From Aalborgiella sp963841045 (GTDB taxonomy: Bacteria; Pseudomonadota; Gammaproteobacteria; Burkholderiales; Burkholderiaceae_C): 64,000 bases of DNA. A model generated the notes under the pieces. The model searched no databases. It worked only from the letters and a program-made list of their open reading frames with translations, and was not told where the DNA came from. The translations under genes and the position numbers were made by a program. Of the stretch, positions 9,364-17,788 are shown in pieces (within the stretch, counting starts at the first letter, position 1; the number at the start of each line of letters is the position of its first letter). The DNA is taken from positions 248,001 through 312,000 of the forward strand of contig CAWJBD010000003.1 in NCBI GenBank assembly GCA_963841045.1. Reading direction: 5' to 3'.

Positions 9364-9660
9364 TAGATTTGTCTTAACCCTGCTGCAAGGCACATGAAAT
9401 AAGGGATTTCGCAAAACGGACACCGACAAAATCTGTAGCCAAGTGTAGTGCGAAGAATTTATCTTTAGCTCCTTTTTTGACAATCGCAATCAATACATAG
9501 GTGGCGATAGCACCAAATTTGTGCCTTTACTGCATTCTGATTTATCCCTTAAAACTTCTTAATTCTCAAATGCTGCTTGATCCACTTAAAGAACAACTCG
9601 ACCTGCCAGCGGCTTTTATAGAGGCGCCAAGCGTATACCTGAATTCCCAGAAAAGCTCAT
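9364..9660 (-). mobile_element. IS4-family transposase remnant (C-terminal end)
   Basis: On the minus strand one frame reads LYKSRWQVELFFKWIKQHLR, the YREK-type catalytic region with E of IS4 transposases, then IKKF with an internal stop. After a shift come AIATYVLIAIVKKELKINSS and LQILSVSV, then FAKSLISCALQQG and a stop. These match the usual end of IS4 transposases in order, but with at least two frameshifts and one stop codon. The N-terminal two thirds are missing. The remnant abuts the broken GMC gene, so insertion followed by deletion probably removed that gene's start. No terminal inverted repeats could be fixed. Confidence 0.75.
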
Positions 9661-9682
9661 ATCGGTGTTGTAATATCGAGTC

Positions 9683-11548
9683 ATGACAATACATTCGAAA
9701 AATAAGCGCACATTGGCTTCTAGGCTTGGCGAACACCGAATCTGGGGCTTACTCAACGCGCAGGACCGCGCCATGCTTGAGTCTGCATTTGCATGCGAAG
9801 AAACATCCAGCGAAATCGTTGTACTAGATCAAGGCCAGCTTCATACCCGTATGGGGCTGATTCTGTCAGGCGATCTCAGCCTAATCGACCCTGATTTGGG
9901 CCTGGAGATTAAGCTTTCCCCAGGTGAAATGTTTGGCTTTGGCGCCACGCCACCACAACAACTCACCACTTGGCAAGCTAAGACTTGCAAAGAAACAAGT
10001 ATCGCTTGGTTGCAGCCAGATGTGTTGGTCGATATCTGCAAAAAACATGGTGAACTAGCGTATTTTTTTTCCTCCCTACCAATCAAGGAGTTAAAGAGCT
10101 CTGCTGATTTGCAAAATAATGAAGCAGTCAACCTGCTGAGCACACCTATACGCTCCCTCGTTAAGCGTGAACCAGTCACATTGAGCCCCTCAACGACCAT
10201 TCAGGCAGCTGCTGAGCTGATGCGTGACTTAGGTATATCGTCAGTATTTTTGTTTGAAAATAATCAGTTAATTGGCTTACTCACAGATCGTGACTTACGC
10301 AGTCGCGTGGTTGCTGCAGGTATCGACATTAATCGTCCTGTGCGTGATATTGCTACACTCTCCCCCATGACGGTGACGGCAAATAGCCCAGCGTTTGAAG
10401 TCTTATTGCTGATGGCGCAGCACAACATACACCACATGCCAGTAATGGACGGAGATCGCATTTTAGGCATGGTCACAACAACTGACCTCACTAAGCAGCA
10501 TAGCAGTTCGGCGGTGTACTTGGTGGGCGATATTTATCAACAAACAAGCATTGAAGGGCTCAAGCAAATAAGTCATCGCATTCGGTCGTTACAACAACAA
10601 CTAGCTGCCGCCGATGCCACCGCCTACAGCACAGGGCACATCATCACTTCCGTGACCGATACCATCACAATACAGTTGATCAAATTAGCCGAATCGACGT
10701 TGGGCGTTGCCCCCATCCCTTATGTATGGGTAGCCGCCGGCAGCCAAGCGCGTTTTGAGCAAACCGCCAAATCTGATCAGGACAACTGCCTGGTTTTGGA
10801 TGATGCATTTGATGAACTTAAACACGGCGCATATTTCAAGGCGTTTAGCAAGTTTGTATGTGATGGTTTAGCACAGTGTGGTTACATCCACTGCCCGGGC
10901 GAAATGATGGCAATGACAGATCAATGGCGTCAACCACACAGGATATGGGTAGAGTATTTCAGCAAATGGATCGAAGAACCTAAACCGATGGCACTTATGC
11001 TGACGTGCGTCTTTTTCGATCTACGCGCCATACATGGCGATATAGAATTACTCGACAGCCTGCGCCAAAATATCGTGCGCCTAACAAAAAGTAACAGCCT
11101 GTTTTTGGCGCATATGGTCAGCAATGCACTTAAACATCGTCCGCCGCTAGGGATGTTTGGGCAAATCACATTGATAAAAGGTAGCGAAAATCCTGGCAGC
11201 ATTGACATGAAGCACGCGGGCATCGTACCGATTGTGGATTTGGCTCGTGTTTATGCACTTGCTGCTGGCATCGCAGTTGCCAATACGCATGATCGCTTAG
11301 AGCTGAGCGCAAAGACTAGCGAGGTCAGCAACCAAGCGTCAAGGGATCTGCGTGACGCATTAGAGTTTTTATGCAAACTGAGAATTGACCACCAAGCCCG
11401 CCAAATCACCCAAGGGATTGCACCAGATAATTTTTTAGTGCTTGAAGAACTCAGCAATTTTGAACGCAGTCATCTCAAAAATGCATTCAATATCGTGCAA
11501 ACGTTACAAGGTGTCTTGCAGCAGCGTTATTCAGGTGGACGGTTTTGA
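9683..11548 (+). CDS. cNMP-binding/CBS/DUF294 nucleotidyltransferase-like protein (intact paralogue)
   Basis: A 621-residue protein with the same domain order as the split gene at 2764: cNMP-binding-like barrel (about 20-140), CBS pair (about 150-275, with IGLLTDRDLRSRVVAAG and ILGMVTTTDL), DUF294 nucleotidyltransferase-like domain with AAGSQARFEQTAKSDQDNCL (about 345-365), and a C-terminal helical domain with FFDLRAIHGD. GS and D-x-D-like residues of the nucleotidyltransferase fold are kept. It probably senses a nucleotide and modifies a partner, but no substrate is known. It is oriented opposite to the neighbouring exonuclease and symporter genes, and its end overlaps the convergent small membrane gene by 22 bases. 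Confidence 0.85.
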   Translation: MTIHSKNKRTLASRLGEHRIWGLLNAQDRAMLESAFACEETSSEIVVLDQGQLHTRMGLILSGDLSLIDPDLGLEIKLSPGEMFGFGATPPQQLTTWQAKTCKETSIAWLQPDVLVDICKKHGELAYFFSSLPIKELKSSADLQNNEAVNLLSTPIRSLVKREPVTLSPSTTIQAAAELMRDLGISSVFLFENNQLIGLLTDRDLRSRVVAAGIDINRPVRDIATLSPMTVTANSPAFEVLLLMAQHNIHHMPVMDGDRILGMVTTTDLTKQHSSSAVYLVGDIYQQTSIEGLKQISHRIRSLQQQLAAADATAYSTGHIITSVTDTITIQLIKLAESTLGVAPIPYVWVAAGSQARFEQTAKSDQDNCLVLDDAFDELKHGAYFKAFSKFVCDGLAQCGYIHCPGEMMAMTDQWRQPHRIWVEYFSKWIEEPKPMALMLTCVFFDLRAIHGDIELLDSLRQNIVRLTKSNSLFLAHMVSNALKHRPPLGMFGQITLIKGSENPGSIDMKHAGIVPIVDLARVYALAAGIAVANTHDRLELSAKTSEVSNQASRDLRDALEFLCKLRIDHQARQITQGIAPDNFLVLEELSNFERSHLKNAFNIVQTLQGVLQQRYSGGRF

Positions 11549-11763
11549 TGCTGTAGATTTTTCTTCGCCTTAATCACAGCCCATGCTAAACGCCCGGCAG
11601 CTACAACATTTACACCTATAACCGCAATTGCAGGCCAAAAGGGTATTTCATAGCCTGAAGTGGCGGAGTAAACCAGCAAGCCCATCAGTGCCAAACCGCC
11701 TATCAGAAGTGTGATGCCATAGGCCTTGATGGCACCGTGTTGTTTATGTTTTGAATTTAACAT
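11527..11763 (-). CDS. Small two-helix membrane protein
   Basis: A 78-residue protein with two hydrophobic segments (about 15-35, ITLLIGGLALMGLLVYS, and about 43-63) and a Lys-rich tail. I do not recognise the family. The ATG at 11763 is preferred over a TTG 12 bases upstream. It lies downstream of the sensor-exonuclease gene on the same strand, and its end overlaps the end of the convergent DUF294 gene. Confidence 0.55.
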   Translation of the reverse strand: MLNSKHKQHGAIKAYGITLLIGGLALMGLLVYSATSGYEIPFWPAIAVIGVNVVAAGRLAWAVIKAKKNLQHQNRPPE

Positions 11764-11846
11764 TGTTTTTACCAAGTTCCATATACAAGCAATGGCTGAT
11801 CACTTGCTGGCAAAAGCAGCATCGACCCCAAAAAAAATAATCCGTG

Positions 11847-14012
11847 TTAATATTTTAATCTCGCGTAGTATGTCTTTTTCGCTGCCTCGCGCGCTTGCCG
11901 CAAAGTCCTGATACCCTGAGCTTGCAATAAGGGTAACAATCGCAACCAAACCTCTGCTGTTACCAGCGCATCACCAAATGCAGTGTGGCGACCCAGTACC
12001 GTTATATTAAAACGATCAGCTATGGCCTCTAAGCGATGTGAGTCTTGATTAGGATGAACCACGGCAGACAATAACAAGGTGTCAAGCACTGGATGGTCAA
12101 AAACCAAGCCTGTATCTTTTTCAAGCAATTGCAAAAACCGCATGTCAAACGCCGCATTGTGCGCCACTAAAACAGTGTCTTGCGCAAAGGTGTAAAACGT
12201 TGGTAAAACCTCGTGAATGCTAGGCTTTCCCGCCACCATATCTTGTGTAATACCGTGGATGGGTATGGTCGCCGCAGGGATCATACGTTTGGGGTTCACC
12301 AATTGGTCAATGCACTCTTGACGCATAAGTTTGCCATTGACTATGCGCGTTGCACCTATCTGAATAATTTGATCACCCTCGGAGGGGCGCAGGCCCGTGG
12401 TTTCAGTGTCAAATACTGTGTACGATAATTCGCTCAACAGCCGATCTTCGAGCACATCAGAGTGGGCGGTGCTTTGGAACAAATCAAAGTCATAATATTC
12501 TGGGCGACTTTGATCCTGCGGCGTCGGTATTAATTCAGCTTGCTCTTGGACACTGACTGGTCTGAGTTTTAATCTAAAAAAAGCTTCTTGCCGTATACGC
12601 TCACGCGCGAAGACGAAATCAGCACCATGGCGTTCAACCACATCGCGCACGCTCAATGTTGAATTTTCGGCACCTAAATTTATGTCATCCATCTCCCAAG
12701 TCATCGCAGTCTCAGTGCTCATGATTTGGCCAGTCCAAACGAGATCTAGCTGTGCTATGCCATCGACACAAGTGAGACGTAGTTGTAAAAATTTCACACC
12801 TAATTCTTCTACCAGTCTGGCTGCAAGGTACACCAATGACTGAATCAAGCTGTGACTGTCGATGCGCAACCACACCGCAGCCACGTCCCTGTCGATCACC
12901 ACATCGCGCTTGCAATATTGCTGTATACGTTGTTGCGCCACCAGTAAAACATCTGCACCCAGCATTTCCTCCATAGGCCACAGCATTTTCAAATCTTGCT
13001 TCACTTGTCTGTCCAAATCCGAAAGCCGTTCACTCACCGTTAGAACATCTCCGCGCAATGACGCAATCAATTGAGATGTCTCTTGTTGGTTTTGTAACAT
13101 TGACTCGGCTGCCGTTAGCGAGCCCCGCATCGCCTCTAGGGCTGCTGCGCAAGCCTGCGTGACCGCAAGGATTTTTTGACCACGGGCATTTTCATCTTTA
13201 TAGGCCCGCGTCACGTTGTCTAGCATCAACACAAAGCCATTGAGTATATTGTTAGCATCGTCTGTACGGCTGGTACGTACGGGTGCCATCAATACGCGTA
13301 ACATTTGTCCGGTTTTTGTACTTTTAACGAATTGCGCCGTAGGATGAGCCGCACCGCGCATCAATCGTCGCTGTATGCTGTCCATCGCATGCGTCACTAG
13401 TTGGCGGTCAAGTGCAACATAAATTGAACGCCCAATGCCTAATAATTCTGCGCCTCCAGCTAATACTGGCGTATCTGACAAGGTTTTAAACTGCATACGC
13501 GCACGGTTGTTATAAAGCAAGATGCGACCATCAAGGTTACAGACCACAACACTTTGCGTTAACTCAGCCATCAGAGCAGCCAAACGATCTCTTTCTTGCT
13601 GTATGGCTTGGCTGGCTGCAGCAACTTGCTTATCGACGTCTGAGCGCAATTGGTCGCGTTGGCAGGCTAGGCTAAAGATGACATCGGCCAATTCAGTGGT
13701 TTCTTTGGTTCCAACATGACATAAAGGCGCAGCTTGCTCGGCTGCTAAAAGCACACGAGTTTGCTCTACCAGTTTTGCAGGTGCTTTGGCGTAACGTCTA
13801 AACAACCAACGCAGCGTTGATGCAATCACCACCAAACCCAAGGCCCACATCAACACGATCAATGCCATTCTTGGCATCAGTTGTTCGGCAAGCAACGCAC
13901 GCTGGGGTGCATCCAGGGCAGAGGCGATCAGACCGATTGTTAACAACAGCCAAACGATGGTGGATAAAGCAATGACTCCAATAGCCATTAGCAAGCGTCG
14001 ATCAAGTGCCAT
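11847..14012 (-). CDS. Membrane-anchored PAS/kinase-like protein fused to a DnaQ-type exonuclease
   Basis: A 721-residue fusion. Residues 1-75 hold two membrane helices; 75-140 is a linker with coiled-coil character. A PAS domain follows (about 145-265, VVVCNLDGRILLYNNRARM). A helical segment resembling a histidine-kinase dimerisation domain (about 280-350) has no phospho-accepting His in its expected place (AMRGSLTAAESML). After a degenerate ATPase-like region (about 355-500) comes a complete DEDDh exonuclease (about 525-700: FDTETTG, HNAAFDMRFL, HTAFGDALVTAE). It is usually annotated only as DNA polymerase III epsilon. The layout suggests a nuclease whose activity is set by a membrane-linked sensor. 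It lies downstream of a symporter gene and near a DUF294 gene, as the soluble exonuclease does in the other module. Confidence 0.83.
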   Translation of the reverse strand: MALDRRLLMAIGVIALSTIVWLLLTIGLIASALDAPQRALLAEQLMPRMALIVLMWALGLVVIASTLRWLFRRYAKAPAKLVEQTRVLLAAEQAAPLCHVGTKETTELADVIFSLACQRDQLRSDVDKQVAAASQAIQQERDRLAALMAELTQSVVVCNLDGRILLYNNRARMQFKTLSDTPVLAGGAELLGIGRSIYVALDRQLVTHAMDSIQRRLMRGAAHPTAQFVKSTKTGQMLRVLMAPVRTSRTDDANNILNGFVLMLDNVTRAYKDENARGQKILAVTQACAAALEAMRGSLTAAESMLQNQQETSQLIASLRGDVLTVSERLSDLDRQVKQDLKMLWPMEEMLGADVLLVAQQRIQQYCKRDVVIDRDVAAVWLRIDSHSLIQSLVYLAARLVEELGVKFLQLRLTCVDGIAQLDLVWTGQIMSTETAMTWEMDDINLGAENSTLSVRDVVERHGADFVFARERIRQEAFFRLKLRPVSVQEQAELIPTPQDQSRPEYYDFDLFQSTAHSDVLEDRLLSELSYTVFDTETTGLRPSEGDQIIQIGATRIVNGKLMRQECIDQLVNPKRMIPAATIPIHGITQDMVAGKPSIHEVLPTFYTFAQDTVLVAHNAAFDMRFLQLLEKDTGLVFDHPVLDTLLLSAVVHPNQDSHRLEAIADRFNITVLGRHTAFGDALVTAEVWLRLLPLLQAQGIRTLRQAREAAKKTYYARLKY

Positions 14013-14036
14013 GAGTTTCTCCGCTTGTCGCAGATA

Positions 14037-14390
14037 TTAAGATTTAGGCTTGCCCCATTGCGCATGCGCATGGCGACTCAGTGCAAAGCCTGCGAAAAAC
14101 TTGCACCAAATAGTGCTGCCCGCAACCGCGCTCCAAGTACTGTATTCCCAATACCCAGCCAAGACGGCAACGATCACAACAATAATAATAACACCCGAAA
14201 TCAAGTTAATGGACATTTCATAAATAGCAAATTTAGCGGGATTTTGTGGTGCTTCGCCGCGCTTGATGGCGACTTCAGAATAATCACGTTTGATCGCTAT
14301 GCGCCAAGCACGTCGTAACCAAAAATAGCCAATCGGGAACAAGGCTAAAAACAAAATCCACGTTAACGCAACGCTGATATCAAACACCAT
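14037..14390 (-). CDS. Hypothetical membrane protein
   Basis: A 117-residue protein with a membrane helix at the N-terminus (TWILFLALFPIGYFWL), a basic stretch (RRAWRIAIKRDYSEVAIKRG) and a second hydrophobic segment (LISGVIIIVVIVAVLAGYW). The tail FAGFALSRHAHAQWGKPKS is His-rich. I do not recognise a characterised family. It starts 20 bases beyond the terminator of the symporter operon and lies 24 bases upstream of the sensor-exonuclease gene, so those two are probably co-transcribed. Confidence 0.6.
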   Translation of the reverse strand: MVFDISVALTWILFLALFPIGYFWLRRAWRIAIKRDYSEVAIKRGEAPQNPAKFAIYEMSINLISGVIIIVVIVAVLAGYWEYSTWSAVAGSTIWCKFFAGFALSRHAHAQWGKPKS

Positions 14391-14410
14391 GATAGGCTCT
14401 CCAGTACAAA

Positions 14411-14449
14411 AATAAAAAGCCCTGCCAGCTTGATGGCCGGCAGGGCTTT
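14411..14449 (-). terminator. Rho-independent terminator after the second symporter gene
   Basis: An 11-bp stem (AAAGCCCTGCC / GGCAGGGCTTT) with a 12-base loop is followed on the minus strand by TTTTTATTTTTG. It lies about 60 bases after the symporter stop codon. Confidence 0.88.
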
Positions 14450-14508
14450 GATTGTCTCATCTTAACTCACTTGGGTGAGCTAAGGTTTGATCAATGGGTC
14501 TCTCAAGC

Positions 14509-16314
14509 TTAGTGCGCACCATCCACAAGCTTAGAGCCGCGCGGTACACGTACAGCCTCAACCATCGCCTGAATGTGTGCTGGTGGCTCTGGTGTGAACT
14601 TATCCACAAGGAAAGCTACAGCAAAGTTCACCATCGCGCCAACTGCACCGATAGCTTCAGGTGTGATGCCAAAGAAGCTGTTGGCTCCGCCAATCATAGG
14701 CAAGTATTCTGTGCCTTTGATGAAGAACAAGCCTTTATGTGCAAACACATAGAACAAAGTGACGAATAAGCCTGCCAGCATACCGGCAATTGCGCCTTCT
14801 TTGTTCATTTTCTTAGAGAAAATACCCATCATGATGGCGGGGAACAAAGAGCTTGCTGCAATACCGAAGGCTAAGGCCACCGTTCCCGCAGCGAATCCAG
14901 GCGGATTCAAGCCCAGATAACCCGCCACAACAATCGCTCCAGCCATGGCCACCTTGCCAGTCAGCAACTCGTTCTTTTCAGAGATGTCAGGAACGAAAAC
15001 GTTCTTAACCAAGTCATGCGACACAGCAGCAGAAATAGCCATCAGCAATCCAGCCGCTGTTGACAATGCTGCAGCCAAGCCGCCTGCAGCCACCAAGCCG
15101 ATGACCCAGTTAGGCAGCAAAGCAATTTCAGGGTTGGCCAACACAATAATGTCGGCGTTCACTGTCAGCTCATTACCCTTCCAGCCAGCAGCTTCGGCCT
15201 TGCCTTTTGCAACTGGATCTTTGGTTTTGTCATTGTAGTATTGAATACGGCCGTCAGCGTTTTTGTCTTCAAACTTCAACAAGCCAGTTTTCTCCCAGCG
15301 CTTCATCCAGTCAGGACGGTTAGCAGCTTCGATAGAAGCTTCAGACGCATACAAGTCGCCACCTTTGGTGACAGCAGTATTGACTGTAGCGTGCAGGTTC
15401 AATTTTGCCATAGCCGCAACAGCAGGTGCTGTTGTGTACAAAATAGCAATGAACACCAGCGCCCAACCAGCTGAAGAACGAGCGTCCTTAACGGTGGGCA
15501 CAGTAAAGAATCGCATGATCACGTGCGGCAAGCCCGCAGTTCCGATCATGAGAGACAAAGTGTACATGAACATATTGAGCATGCTGCCTGGTAGTGCGGT
15601 TGTGTACTTGCCAAAGCCAAGATCAGTTACCACTGAGTCCAGTTTAGATAGTAAAGAAACATCCGTGCCGGCCATGTTGCCACCTAAGCCAAACTGAGGC
15701 AGTACATTACCTGTGAGTTGCAACGAAATAAAGACGGCAGGTACGGTGTAAGCCAAAATCAGCACAACATACTGAGCGACTTGGGTGTAAGTAATGCCCT
15801 TCATACCACCGAACACGGCGTATAAAAACACAATACCCATACCAACGTAAATACCAACATCACTTGAGACACCCAAGAAGCGCGAGAATGCCACACCCAC
15901 ACCCGTCATCTGACCAATAATATAGGTCAAAGACGCGACGAGCAAACAAAGAACCGCAACAATAGCAGCACCCTTAGAGTAAAAGCGATCACCAATGAAC
16001 TGCGGCACGGTAAATTTACCGAACTTACGCAGGTAGGGTGCCAGCAACATGGCCAACAGCACGTAGCCGCCTGTCCAACCCATCAGGAACAGCGCGCCGC
16101 CGTAGCCCATGTTAGAGATCAAGCCTGCCATGGAGATGAACGAAGCAGCAGACATCCAGTCAGCGCCAGTCGCCATACCATTCATGACCGGATGGACTGA
16201 GCCGCCCGCAGAATAAAACTCACTGGTGGAGCCGGCACGTGCCCAAATGGCAATACCGATGTAGAGCGCGAAGCTCAAGCCCACCATGACATAAATTGTG
16301 GTTTGAAGATCCAT
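14509..16314 (-). CDS. Sodium:solute symporter, acetate-permease type
   Basis: A 601-residue SSS transporter in the ActP-like / VC_2705 branch with about 13 hydrophobic segments. The signatures NGMATGADWMSAASFISMAG, GGMKGITYTQVAQYV and GGLAAALSTAAGLLMAIS are present. Unlike its paralogue at 4775 it lacks the long charged Ala-rich insert, though it keeps a loop with DKNADGRIQYYND, a calcium-loop-like pattern. The DUF4212 subunit is encoded 9 bases upstream. Likely substrates are acetate or related short-chain carboxylates, by family only. Confidence 0.87.
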   Translation of the reverse strand: MDLQTTIYVMVGLSFALYIGIAIWARAGSTSEFYSAGGSVHPVMNGMATGADWMSAASFISMAGLISNMGYGGALFLMGWTGGYVLLAMLLAPYLRKFGKFTVPQFIGDRFYSKGAAIVAVLCLLVASLTYIIGQMTGVGVAFSRFLGVSSDVGIYVGMGIVFLYAVFGGMKGITYTQVAQYVVLILAYTVPAVFISLQLTGNVLPQFGLGGNMAGTDVSLLSKLDSVVTDLGFGKYTTALPGSMLNMFMYTLSLMIGTAGLPHVIMRFFTVPTVKDARSSAGWALVFIAILYTTAPAVAAMAKLNLHATVNTAVTKGGDLYASEASIEAANRPDWMKRWEKTGLLKFEDKNADGRIQYYNDKTKDPVAKGKAEAAGWKGNELTVNADIIVLANPEIALLPNWVIGLVAAGGLAAALSTAAGLLMAISAAVSHDLVKNVFVPDISEKNELLTGKVAMAGAIVVAGYLGLNPPGFAAGTVALAFGIAASSLFPAIMMGIFSKKMNKEGAIAGMLAGLFVTLFYVFAHKGLFFIKGTEYLPMIGGANSFFGITPEAIGAVGAMVNFAVAFLVDKFTPEPPAHIQAMVEAVRVPRGSKLVDGAH

Positions 16315-16323
16315 TATTAATCC

Positions 16324-16584
16324 TTACTTTTCTTCGACATTGAATTTAATGTCAAGTTTATTCATACGCCAAGCGTAATAAAAAATTTGGGCAACAAAGA
16401 TATAGATTGATCCTTGTTGCGCAAACCAGAATCCCAATGGGTAACCAGCTAGATGGAATTGATTAAGGAAGGGCGCGAATAAAATGCCAGCACCGAAAGA
16501 CACCAAAAACCAGAGGATAAGCACATTCCTCAAAAGTTTAAGCGTTTCCTTCCAGTAGGCACCACTGTCGTAGTCATGCTTCAT
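16324..16584 (-). CDS. DUF4212 small membrane subunit of the symporter
   Basis: An 86-residue two-helix protein (MKHDYDSGAYWKETLKLL, then helices around 20-40 and 52-72 with GYPLGFWFAQQGSIYIFV). It is clearly a paralogue of the protein at 6895. The start ATG at 16584 has AGGAG 6-7 bases upstream. It is the first gene of the two-gene symporter operon ending in the terminator at 14411. Confidence 0.86.
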   Translation of the reverse strand: MKHDYDSGAYWKETLKLLRNVLILWFLVSFGAGILFAPFLNQFHLAGYPLGFWFAQQGSIYIFVAQIFYYAWRMNKLDIKFNVEEK

Positions 16585-16630
16585 GAAGTCTCCTGTTTAA
16601 ATGAAATAAAGTACATCAATAAATTGCTGC

Positions 16631-16669
16631 ACCCCACGTTATGCAGGGCAAGCCTGCTTACTGCGGGGT
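16631..16669 (-). promoter_or_regulatory. Possible structured leader of the DUF4212/symporter operon
   Basis: ACCCC and GGGGT pair across 39 bases and enclose a second hairpin (GCAGG / CCTGC, 5-base loop). It lies about 50-90 bases before the start codon and after the motif at 16728, so it would be in the transcript if transcription starts near that motif. It could be a leader structure. No U-tract follows. Confidence 0.35.
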
Positions 16670-16727
16670 CGACTATCACGTGACTTACTTACAGCATTCT
16701 GATAAAAATTATTTAATGCCCCAATCT

Positions 16728-16741
16728 TAGGGTAATCCCTA
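16728..16741. promoter_or_regulatory. Palindromic motif TAGGG-TAAT-CCCTA
   Basis: A 14-bp symmetric site about 145 bases upstream of the DUF4212 start. It differs from the site at 8409 only in the outermost base pair. Its spacing and symmetry fit a dimeric regulator site of the LuxR-type response-regulator kind, but that assignment is a guess. Confidence 0.4.
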
Positions 16742-16788
16742 GAGTTTTGGCTGCAAATGGCTTGATTTCATCAATTCTTTTGATGATT

Positions 16789-17433
16789 TTAATTTTTTCC
16801 TCTGGCAATACCTATCGGTATTTTTTTGCAAATTTCCCATTCGTCTGTTTGAAACCAGGGGTCATTTTGCAGATAACTTGCCAGCATTGGCAGTGCATCC
16901 AAACCAAAAAAGAGTTTGCCATCCACTTCAAAGGTGGGCACACCAAATACGCCTTTGGCAATCGCTTCTTCGGTGTTGGCTTTCAATTTGGCTTTAATTT
17001 CTGGACTATTGGGATCTTGTGCTGGCGACATTTCTTTGATCAAGGCATTCAGTCTGGTAGCGTCAGCAGCCTCCAATCCATTGCGCCAAACATGATGAAA
17101 TAAACGTTCAACTGCGATACGGCTAGGCGAACCGAATTTGCCAACCGCTACCGCCAAGCGTTGCAATGCCAAGGGATTGAATGGGTGCGCTGCTGGAAAT
17201 TGCAATGGAATAGACAGATTGCGTGCCAGCCATAAGATTTGCCTGTAAGTCCAATCGCGTTTGGGTGGAATTTCAGCTGGTCCCAGTTGACCATGGTGAT
17301 TCAACGCGCCTGCAAACAAAATGGGTTGGTAAGTCACGCTGTAGCTGTTGCCCATCAATGCCGCTGGTAATCGTTCAAAGGCCAGGTAGGCATAGGGTGA
17401 TATCACGTCAAAATAAAAAGTTATGTGCTTCAT
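16789..17433 (-). CDS. 2-hydroxychromene-2-carboxylate isomerase-like (DsbA-fold) protein
   Basis: A 214-residue thioredoxin-fold protein of the HCCA isomerase / kappa-class GST group. The opening FYFDVISPYAYLA has the Ser at the glutathione-contact site, and GVFGVPTFEVDGKLFFGLDALPML is the typical C-terminal signature. The family isomerises aromatic degradation intermediates using glutathione. In this setting, at the end of a leucine-degradation cluster and with no aromatic genes nearby, its substrate is open. Confidence 0.82.
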   Translation of the reverse strand: MKHITFYFDVISPYAYLAFERLPAALMGNSYSVTYQPILFAGALNHHGQLGPAEIPPKRDWTYRQILWLARNLSIPLQFPAAHPFNPLALQRLAVAVGKFGSPSRIAVERLFHHVWRNGLEAADATRLNALIKEMSPAQDPNSPEIKAKLKANTEEAIAKGVFGVPTFEVDGKLFFGLDALPMLASYLQNDPWFQTDEWEICKKIPIGIARGKN

Positions 17434-17453
17434 GGTTTTGCTCCGATTCAGCT

Positions 17454-17693
17454 TTAGATAACGTTATTAATTTTCGCTTTTGTTACCGCTGTCGCATTGT
17501 ATTGCTTTTGTCGCTTGTGTCGATTCCCTGGGTGGATTTTCGTTGCTGCAATCAACAACCAAACTTTTTGCTTCATCGCATCGGTACTTGTGCTCCAAGC
17601 AGCTATTTCATCCAGGGTACGAAAGCAACCTTTGCACAGAAGGCTGATGGCATCAATTTGACAAACGGACGTGCAAGGCGATGGTATCGACAT
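17454..17693 (-). CDS. DUF1289 small cysteine-rich protein
   Basis: A 79-residue protein with the DUF1289 pattern SPCTSVCQIDAISLLCKGC FRTLDEIAAW (C-x3-C and C-x2-C), likely metal-binding. The ATG at 17693 is preferred over a TTG at 17705. The tail after about residue 60 is basic and seems unrelated to the family. One of the five repeat-A copies starts directly upstream. Its role is unknown. Confidence 0.75.
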   Translation of the reverse strand: MSIPSPCTSVCQIDAISLLCKGCFRTLDEIAAWSTSTDAMKQKVWLLIAATKIHPGNRHKRQKQYNATAVTKAKINNVI

Positions 17694-17705
17694 TTTATAT
17701 GACAA

Positions 17706-17758
17706 ATCAGGCTATAGCCGGCGTATTGATTGCCTATGTTGCTATTAAATACATAGCA
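17706..17758 (-). repeat. Repeat family A, intergenic copy 1
   Basis: Read on the minus strand: a TGCTAT...ATAGCA hairpin, then AGGCAATCAATACGCCGGC, then a TATAGCC end. The same order of blocks recurs at 25544, 39967, 56840 and 63430. This copy fills the gap between the DUF1289 and YbaK-like genes. Confidence 0.85.
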
Positions 17759-17788
17759 AATGAACACTAATGGCTGTTATCATGCTGC

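Noticed and set aside
9501..9686. Plus-strand open frame of 61 codons before the DUF294 gene
   Set aside because: It is antisense to the IS4 transposase remnant, whose minus-strand translation is convincing.
14509..16314. Reading the symporter as a transporter-histidine kinase fusion (CrbS type)
   Set aside because: No kinase domain follows the membrane part; the protein ends at about 600 residues.
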